Below, piece after piece: positions 58,859 through 64,000 of a stretch of 64,000 bases of DNA. This DNA is from CAXRDE01 sp964229355 (GTDB lineage Bacteria; Cyanobacteriota; Sericytochromatia; UBA7694): positions 434,001 through 498,000 of the forward strand of contig CAXRDE010000025.1 of the NCBI GenBank assembly GCA_964229355.1, written 5' to 3'. Within the stretch, counting starts at the first letter, position 1. Each line of letters begins with the position of its first letter. The position numbers were made by a program, and so were the translations under genes. The notes under the pieces are model-generated. The model had not been told where the DNA came from and did no database searches. It saw only the letters and a program-made list of their open reading frames with translations.

Positions 58859-59304
58859 GACAGGGCCGCCACACATTTTAATTCAATGGCAATGGGCGTG
58901 GGCAAAGCATTGACCTCGACGGTAGTGCGGCAGGGCTGGGTGTCCGCATCAGGAAAGTACGTGCGGTAAATGCGATTAAAGGCCTGAAAGTCGGCGGCCA
59001 TGTTGGTTAAAAACACGGTCACATCCACCAGATCCTCCCAGCGGGCACCTGCGGCTTCGAGTATCACTTTGACATTGTGAAACACGCTGTGGCACTGGGC
59101 TTCAATGTCATAAGCCACGATGTCACCCCGATCATTCAAGGTGACGCCTGGAATCACCGTCTGACCGGGCTGACGGGGTCCCACTCCCGAAAGAAACAAC
59201 AAAGAGCCGACCCGGCGGGCATGGGGATAGGGCCCCACCGGCGGAGGTGCTTTATCGGTGTTTATCGTGCCCTGGGGTGTGGGAGACACGGTACTTTCTG
59301 TCAT
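58855..59304 (-). CDS. RidA-family protein, probable 2-aminomuconate deaminase
   Basis: The 149-residue product has the RidA/YjgF pattern: APPPVGPYPHARRVGSLLFLSG, VKVILEAAGARWEDLVDVTVFL and CRTTVEVNALPTPIAIEL. The conserved Arg in PCRTTVEV binds a carboxylate. In 3-hydroxyanthranilate operons such a protein serves as 2-aminomuconate deaminase, two steps after ACMSD. Only this context supports the specific role, and a generic imine deaminase is the alternative. AAAGGAG lies 10 bases before the ATG. It is first of the three-gene unit. Confidence 0.8.
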   Translation of the reverse strand: MTESTVSPTPQGTINTDKAPPPVGPYPHARRVGSLLFLSGVGPRQPGQTVIPGVTLNDRGDIVAYDIEAQCHSVFHNVKVILEAAGARWEDLVDVTVFLTNMAADFQAFNRIYRTYFPDADTQPCRTTVEVNALPTPIAIELKCVAALS

Positions 59305-59428
59305 GGCCTATCTGCTCCTTTGCTGCAGCAATGCGCTCAGCTTTTTCTCTTCTCAATATACCGCGAGGCGCGACTCGCCCACAAATGTGCCTTTCCCTTT
59401 GCCCTTAAAATCTGGTAAAGTTGCATCC

Positions 59429-60052
59429 ATGTACATGAACCTCAAGGAAATCTTCACGCACATTTATCGAAAAAACCTCTGGCAGAGTAACGAGACCGCC
59501 TCAGGGCTGGAGTCTAACCTGGATCAAACCGAGGTTTTAATTCACCTTTTGCCCAAAATCTTTCAGGTTTTGGGCACCCGCCGTTTGTTGGACGTGCCCT
59601 GCGGAGACTTTTATTGGATGCAATACGTGGATCTTGAGGGCATTCATTACCATGGCGGCGATATTGTCAGCGAGCTGATTGCGCAAAACCAGGCCCGCTT
59701 TGCGGGGCCTCACATCGTTTTTTCTGAGATTGACCTGACCCGCTCAAATCTGCCAGAAGCAGATTTAATCTTGATTCGCGATTGCTTTGCTTTTCTTTCC
59801 CATATACAGATCTGGCGCTGTCTCAAAAACCTGATGCGCCATCCTTTTGAATATGTTTTGATCAGCACCCACAACGAAGTTGACATTAACCATCCCAACG
59901 AAAGCGGCTTGTGGCGTCCCGTCAACCTGCAACGGGAACCCTTTTGTTTACCCGAACCTGGCAAGCTCTTTCCTGAGGCGGCAAAAAACAAGAGCCTGGG
60001 GTTGTGGAGTTACGCCCAACTGCAACAATGGGCACAGGATCGTCAGTTGTAA
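59429..60052 (+). CDS. class I SAM-dependent methyltransferase
   Basis: The 207-residue protein has a SAM-binding motif LLDVPCGDFYWMQYV near 53, an acidic motif II in GGDIVSELI, and LILIRDCFAFLSH as a post-II region. The form (VPCGDFYWM) is that of small-molecule or glycan methyltransferases rather than rRNA enzymes. The start at 59429 has a TAAAGT hexamer 7 bases upstream and no ribosome binding site, so the mRNA may be leaderless. The longer frame to 59258 overlaps the divergent RidA gene and its promoter. Confidence 0.78.
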   Translation: MYMNLKEIFTHIYRKNLWQSNETASGLESNLDQTEVLIHLLPKIFQVLGTRRLLDVPCGDFYWMQYVDLEGIHYHGGDIVSELIAQNQARFAGPHIVFSEIDLTRSNLPEADLILIRDCFAFLSHIQIWRCLKNLMRHPFEYVLISTHNEVDINHPNESGLWRPVNLQREPFCLPEPGKLFPEAAKNKSLGLWSYAQLQQWAQDRQL

Positions 60053-60131
60053 AAAAGGGTTTTATACTTTTTAAATAGCGATGAGGGTTTATCGGCTTTT
60101 ACGTTAAGAATAAAAACAGAAAGTTTTATTC

Positions 60132-61496
60132 ATGACAAAAACAAAAAACAACACACCCTATAACTACGATACCCTGATGGAAGATCTGAAGACCGCCCAT
60201 CCCCATGAGCCTGACTTTTTGCAGGCAGTGGGCGAAGTCCTCGAAGACGTGATTCCCTTTGTGAACGAACACAAGCAATACCGCAACGAGCGTCTGATTG
60301 AACGCCTCTTACACCCCGAGCAGGTGGTAAAATTTCGCGTCACCTGGGAAGACGATGCTGGTGAGATCCTGGTGAATACGGGCTACCGGGTACAGTTTAA
60401 TAGCGCCATTGGTCCGTATAAAGGCGGGCTGCGCTTTCATCCCACGGTGAACGAAGGTTTGCTTAAGTTTTTGTCTTTTGAACAAATCTTTAAAAACAGC
60501 CTCACGGGACTGCCCCTGGGCGCTGGCAAGGGGGGCAGCGATTTTAATCCCCGAGGCCGCAGTGATGCAGAGATCCGCCGCTTTTGTCGCCAGTTTATGC
60601 TGCAATTGTATCGACACATTGGACCCGAACAGGATATTCCCGCCGGGGACATGGGTGTGGGTGAACGTGAGATTGGTTATCTCTTTGGCATGTACCAGCA
60701 GATTGTGGGGCGATTTGAAGGCAGCATGAGCGGTAAGGGCCTGTCCTATGGTGGAAGCTTGCTGCGCAAGGAGGCCACCGGCTACGGTCTGGTGCACCTG
60801 GCCGAAAAGGCCCTGACCCACCACAATCAGAAACTGGCAGGACTCTCCGCTGTGGTGTCGGGTGCGGGCAATGTGGCCCTGCATGCCGCCGAAAAACTGA
60901 TTAAAAAAGAGGTCAAGGTACTGACCCTGAGTGATACCTCGGGTTGCATTTATGTAGAATCTGGCCTGAGTCAGGATCAATTGCGCGCGATTCAAGCGGG
61001 TAAAAAACAGGGCCAGTCCCTTGAGATGTTAGCGGAACGTCTGAAACTGAAGCATTACACTCAGAAGCATGTGTGGTCAATTGACTGTGATCTGGCCTTT
61101 CCCTGTGCGACCCAGAACGAACTCAATGCCAAAGATGCTGAAACTTTAATTGCAGGCCCTTGTAAACTGGTGGGTGAAGGGGCCAATATGCCTGTTACCG
61201 CTGAGGGAGCCCATGCTTTACGCCAGTCAAACCTGATCTATTTGCCCGGTAAAGCGGCCAATGCCGGTGGGGTGGCCGTATCGGGACTCGAAATGCGTCA
61301 GAACGCGCAGCACACCTCCTGGTCTCGTGAGAGCCTGGCACAAGAATTAGAGACGATCATGCACGCCATTCATGACCGCTGTGTGGAACACGGTGCTGGC
61401 GGACAGAATACAGGCTACCAGGTGGATTATGTGAAAGGAGCCAATATTGCCGGGTTTATTAAGGTGGCCGATGCCATGCTGGCAGCAGGTTTTTGA
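60132..61496 (+). CDS. gdhA: glutamate dehydrogenase (NADP-type family)
   Basis: The 454-residue enzyme has YRVQFNSAIGPYKGGLRFHP, with Lys97, the catalytic GAGKGGSDFNPRG with Lys133, the nucleotide-binding GAGNVALHAAEKL, and GANMPVTAEGAHAL near the end. It joins 2-oxoglutarate and ammonium to glutamate. Length and motifs match the hexameric bacterial GdhA family. A weak AGAAAG precedes the ATG. Standing alone, it is transcribed before serB, which begins 45 bases later. Confidence 0.94.
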   Translation: MTKTKNNTPYNYDTLMEDLKTAHPHEPDFLQAVGEVLEDVIPFVNEHKQYRNERLIERLLHPEQVVKFRVTWEDDAGEILVNTGYRVQFNSAIGPYKGGLRFHPTVNEGLLKFLSFEQIFKNSLTGLPLGAGKGGSDFNPRGRSDAEIRRFCRQFMLQLYRHIGPEQDIPAGDMGVGEREIGYLFGMYQQIVGRFEGSMSGKGLSYGGSLLRKEATGYGLVHLAEKALTHHNQKLAGLSAVVSGAGNVALHAAEKLIKKEVKVLTLSDTSGCIYVESGLSQDQLRAIQAGKKQGQSLEMLAERLKLKHYTQKHVWSIDCDLAFPCATQNELNAKDAETLIAGPCKLVGEGANMPVTAEGAHALRQSNLIYLPGKAANAGGVAVSGLEMRQNAQHTSWSRESLAQELETIMHAIHDRCVEHGAGGQNTGYQVDYVKGANIAGFIKVADAMLAAGF

Positions 61497-61541
61497 TGTT
61501 CTTTCATTGGCGACTCCCTAACTTATGCTAATCTGTTTCCC

Positions 61542-62726
61542 ATGAACAATCTCAATACCCACCACGAACGCCTTCTTTTACATATTTCAGGACAAGATCG
61601 CCCCGGCATTTTAGCAGAGGTGCTGCAAACCCTTCACCAGCAAGAGCTTCAGTTGCTCGATGTACAGCAGATCACCACCCTGGGTCAACTGGGGCTCTCG
61701 ATTCTCGTTGACGTCACCCCGGAGCACGGTCTCAGCGTCATTCGCCATCTGGGACGCTTGCTCCACCACCGGGGCCTCAGCATTGACTTTTTGGTGCTCG
61801 ACCCCGATGAGATCCCTGTGGCCCACGCTCCTTTGCATCTGACCTATCTGGCCCCTGAAGTCAAAGCCGAAGCCCTCAGTGCCCTGGTGCAAGAAATTGC
61901 CGCCATGCACCTCAACGTGGAGCGCATTAACTGGGTGTCTCGCCAGCCCCTACAATGCATCGAAATGACCCTGACCCAAAACCCCAGCCAGGCCTTGCAG
62001 CTGGAAGACATTCGCCCCCGTTTGTTCGCGGTGGCCCTGGCCCACCAGTTTGATCTGGGCATTCAAGAAGAAAACCTGGCGCGCCGGGCCAAACGTCTGG
62101 TAGTCATGGATATGGACTCGACGCTGATTCAGCAAGAAGTGATTGATGAGATAGCCGCTGAAGCCGGCCTTAAACCACAGGTCGCAGCCCTGACCGAAAA
62201 GGCCATGCGCGGCGAATTGGACTTTGAGGCAGCCCTGCATGAGCGCGTCGCTTTGCTGAAAGATTTACCCGTCAGCGCCCTCGACAACGTCAAAAGCCGC
62301 ATTCAGTTAACCCCGGGTGTTGAACATCTGGTGAGCACCTTAAAGGGATTGGGTTATAAATTGGCGGTGGTGTCAGGGGGCTTTACCTATTTCACCGACG
62401 CCATTCGCAAAAGTCTGGAACTCGACTATAGCTTTGCCAACACCCTAGAAATTCAAAACGGCAAACTGACCGGACGCCTCACGGGAGATATTGTAGATCG
62501 TGCTGCCAAAGCCCGTATTTTGCGCACCATCGCTCAGGCCCAGGGCATTCCCCTGGAGCAAACCGTGGCGGTGGGTGACGGCGCCAACGATCTCGACATG
62601 CTACAGGCGGCAGGTCTGGGCATTGCCTTTAACGCCAAACCGGCCGTAAAAGAACAAGCCGGGGCCTTTTTAAGTCAACCAGGCCTGGATACCGTGCTGT
62701 ATTTGCTGGGGATTCGCGAGGTTTAG
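61542..62726 (+). CDS. serB: phosphoserine phosphatase SerB with N-terminal ACT domains
   Basis: The 394-residue product has two ACT-type regulatory domains (about 10-85 and 96-170: LLLHISGQDRPGILAEVL, then LHLTYLAPEV), then a HAD phosphatase domain with Asp190-x-Asp192 in VVMDMDSTLIQ, KLAVVSGGFTYFT, and GDGANDLDML near 350. It removes phosphate from L-phosphoserine in the last step of serine synthesis, and the ACT domains should bind serine for feedback. A TATGCT -10-like hexamer lies just upstream and no ribosome binding site is visible. Confidence 0.94.
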   Translation: MNNLNTHHERLLLHISGQDRPGILAEVLQTLHQQELQLLDVQQITTLGQLGLSILVDVTPEHGLSVIRHLGRLLHHRGLSIDFLVLDPDEIPVAHAPLHLTYLAPEVKAEALSALVQEIAAMHLNVERINWVSRQPLQCIEMTLTQNPSQALQLEDIRPRLFAVALAHQFDLGIQEENLARRAKRLVVMDMDSTLIQQEVIDEIAAEAGLKPQVAALTEKAMRGELDFEAALHERVALLKDLPVSALDNVKSRIQLTPGVEHLVSTLKGLGYKLAVVSGGFTYFTDAIRKSLELDYSFANTLEIQNGKLTGRLTGDIVDRAAKARILRTIAQAQGIPLEQTVAVGDGANDLDMLQAAGLGIAFNAKPAVKEQAGAFLSQPGLDTVLYLLGIREV

Positions 62727-62777
62727 GGTTTCTTGCGAAAATTAACAGTTTTTTCACAAGAATTTTAAAATAACCGC

Positions 62778-62783
62778 TATAAT
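62778..62783 (+). promoter_or_regulatory. TATAAT promoter for the repeat protein
   Basis: A perfect TATAAT stands 34 bases before the ATG at 62817. A weak TTCACA at 62753-62758 gives a 19-base spacer. CAGGAG at 62802-62807 provides the ribosome binding site. Confidence 0.6.
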
Positions 62784-62816
62784 AAAACCAAAGTAAACCA
62801 TCAGGAGTCATGTCAC

Positions 62817-64000
62817 ATGGGTAAAATCGGCAATAACGGGCAAGCTCTGCCCATCACACCTGCAGCCCCCGCTGCCAAACCAGAAGCACAAGTCAGCAAG
62901 GACCGCGAAACGGTCACCGAAAAATTCTTTAAAACCGAAATGGGCGGCTTTTATAAAGACGCTCCCGTGCTTTCAGGGGTTGCTACCGGTGTCACCGCCC
63001 TGGGTGTTGTGGGCCTGGGTGCCAAATACGAAAACTTAGGCGAGTTGCTGTTCAACAAAAACAGCGCAGGTCTGTTGAGCGCCGGAGCCGGTGCTTTATT
63101 GATTGAAGAAGGCATTGACGATCTCAACAACGGCAAGCAAATGTCTGGCGCCATTAAAACCTCTTTGGGTGGCGTGGCTGCCCTGGGCGGTACCGAGTTA
63201 TTGACCGGCGCTAAAGTCTTAAGCAAACCCGTAGAAATTTTAACCCACAACGGCTATGCCGCAGGGGGCGCCGCCATTGGTGCCGGTTCCGCTTATTTAA
63301 TCAAAGACGGTATTTCAGACTTTAACCAGGGCGAAAAACTACGCGGGGGTCTTAAAACTGCTGCAGGCGCCGTCGGCGGCCTGGGGGCCGTTGAACTGAT
63401 AGGTCGCCAGTTTGACAAGAGCTTAGTGGTAGAACCCCTCGTGGAACTGGTACAAACCAAAGGCGCTCAAATTGTGGGCGCTGGCGCGGGTGCCATTGCA
63501 GGTGCCGGTCTGATTGTGGACGGTGCCAAACGCCTGTCTGAAAATGGCGATGTGCTCAATGATGCGTTAGGGGTTGCCGAAGTATCCGGCGGTGCCTTAC
63601 TCAGCGCGGGTAGCGCTTCTCTGCTGGGCATTGCCACCGGTGGCGAAAAACTGGCACAGGTTTTACCCAAAACCGCCAAAGGGATTGGTGCAGCCGCTTT
63701 AACCGGTAGCGCTTACGTGCTCGGTAAAGAAACCCTCAAAAGCGCCAAAGAAGACGGCCTGACGTATATGAACGCCGCCACCGGTACCGGTGCAGCCCTT
63801 TCTGCGCTGGGTGCCATTGAGTTGATGGGTGCCAAAGGTGCCTTCACCAAGGGCGGTCAAATCGCCGGTGCCGTGGGCGTGGGCGCAGCTTCAGGTCTGT
63901 TGGCCACCCAGGCTTACAAAGACATTAAAGAAGGCCAATACGGCGAAGGCGCCCTCAAAGGCTTTGGCGCAGTCGTCGGCGGCGGTGCCGCACTGGCCCT
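62817..64000 (+). CDS. Gly/Ala-rich repeat protein, 3' partial
   Basis: The frame runs off the right edge after 394 codons. Residues 1-45 are polar with no Sec signal (MGKIGNNGQALPITPAAPAA). From about 50 on there are at least five modules of about 60-70 residues, each a hydrophobic Gly/Ala-rich helix pair with a charged spacer, for example AGGAAIGAGSAYLIKDGISD, RGGLKTAAGAVGGLGAVELI and MNAATGTGAALSALGAIELM. Glycine-zipper patterns (GxxxGxxxG) suggest membrane insertion or tight helix packing. No homologue recognised. It has its own promoter and a good CAGGAG. Confidence 0.78.
   Translation, partial: MGKIGNNGQALPITPAAPAAKPEAQVSKDRETVTEKFFKTEMGGFYKDAPVLSGVATGVTALGVVGLGAKYENLGELLFNKNSAGLLSAGAGALLIEEGIDDLNNGKQMSGAIKTSLGGVAALGGTELLTGAKVLSKPVEILTHNGYAAGGAAIGAGSAYLIKDGISDFNQGEKLRGGLKTAAGAVGGLGAVELIGRQFDKSLVVEPLVELVQTKGAQIVGAGAGAIAGAGLIVDGAKRLSENGDVLNDALGVAEVSGGALLSAGSASLLGIATGGEKLAQVLPKTAKGIGAAALTGSAYVLGKETLKSAKEDGLTYMNAATGTGAALSALGAIELMGAKGAFTKGGQIAGAVGVGAASGLLATQAYKDIKEGQYGEGALKGFGAVVGGGAALA

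Noticed and set aside
1..64000. HIP1 octamer GCGATCGC as a sign of a cyanobacterium
   Set aside because: I found two copies (696-703 and 18204-18211), about what chance gives in 64 kb, so there is no enrichment.
1..64000. CRISPR arrays, insertion sequences, prophage or rRNA
   Set aside because: No regular spaced repeats, transposase-like frames, terminal repeats or rRNA segments were seen on reading both strands.

Overview
The window looks like a chromosome segment of a Gram-negative (diderm) bacterium with roughly even base composition. The diderm call rests on many Sec/lipobox lipoproteins, several small predicted outer-membrane beta-barrels, and a pyruvyl-transferase CsaB of the kind used to decorate cell-wall polymer. 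A CHASE2-like adenylate cyclase, CsaB, a GT41-type glycosyltransferase and eukaryotic-like modules (LIM/DA1 peptidase, TPR-kinase) would suit a poorly studied lineage near the non-photosynthetic cyanobacterial relatives. That placement is a guess and no marker here proves it. No CRISPR array, insertion sequence, prophage or rRNA was seen.

Layout. 0-5.7 kb: end of a TPR/GT41 glycosyltransferase, tRNA-Pro(UGG), a small lipoprotein, a Ca2+/cation antiporter, an M19 dipeptidase and a FAH-family enzyme. 5.7-15.4 kb: a divergent promoter, a propeller lipoprotein and IMPase, then leftward genes for a barrel, an Rsm22-type methyltransferase, a degenerate Na/Pi-cotransporter homologue, an unknown membrane protein, three lipoproteins and a small coiled-coil protein. 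15.4-20.3 kb: a second IMPase (HisN-like), a DUF2147 protein, a C39-like peptidase overlapping a four-EF-hand lipoprotein, and on the other strand NfuA followed by a LIM-domain/DA1-like metallopeptidase. 20.3-25.4 kb: a compact leftward operon with a 1122-residue coiled-coil protein, a small unknown, a double peptidoglycan-binding-domain protein and a tiny membrane protein. 25.4-31.3 kb: an XRE-cupin regulator with a 2OG-type oxygenase, divergent from an SDR and a QueA-like enzyme, then a DHH phosphoesterase, an NMP-kinase-like protein and YghU.

31.3-37.9 kb is one leftward envelope operon: murF, a membrane adenylate cyclase, csaB, a WecG/TagA glycosyltransferase, ftsE and ftsX, with overlapping or nearly touching genes. 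It couples peptidoglycan precursor synthesis, secondary-polymer synthesis and pyruvylation, division-linked hydrolase control and cAMP signalling. 37.94-38.25 kb is a very AT-rich spacer with palindromes. Behind it lies the most unusual block, 38.25-49.0 kb: a propeller lipoprotein, a 1977-residue protein with no signal peptide, and a 906-residue TPR protein with one recognisable kinase domain and a possible second. I know no described system of this composition.

49.0-52.1 kb is a leftward set (lipoprotein, M20 peptidase, two related barrels). Then come hflX, a lower-GC AAA-ATPase/PD-(D/E)XK gene, a BIG2-like lipoprotein, an HExxH peptidase-like protein, and a three-gene 3-hydroxyanthranilate cluster (RidA-type deaminase, 3-hydroxyanthranilate dioxygenase, ACMSD). 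The right end has a methyltransferase, gdhA, serB and the start of a Gly/Ala-rich repeat protein that leaves the window. Several genes have a -10-like hexamer only 5-7 bases before the ATG and no Shine-Dalgarno sequence, which suggests leaderless mRNAs.
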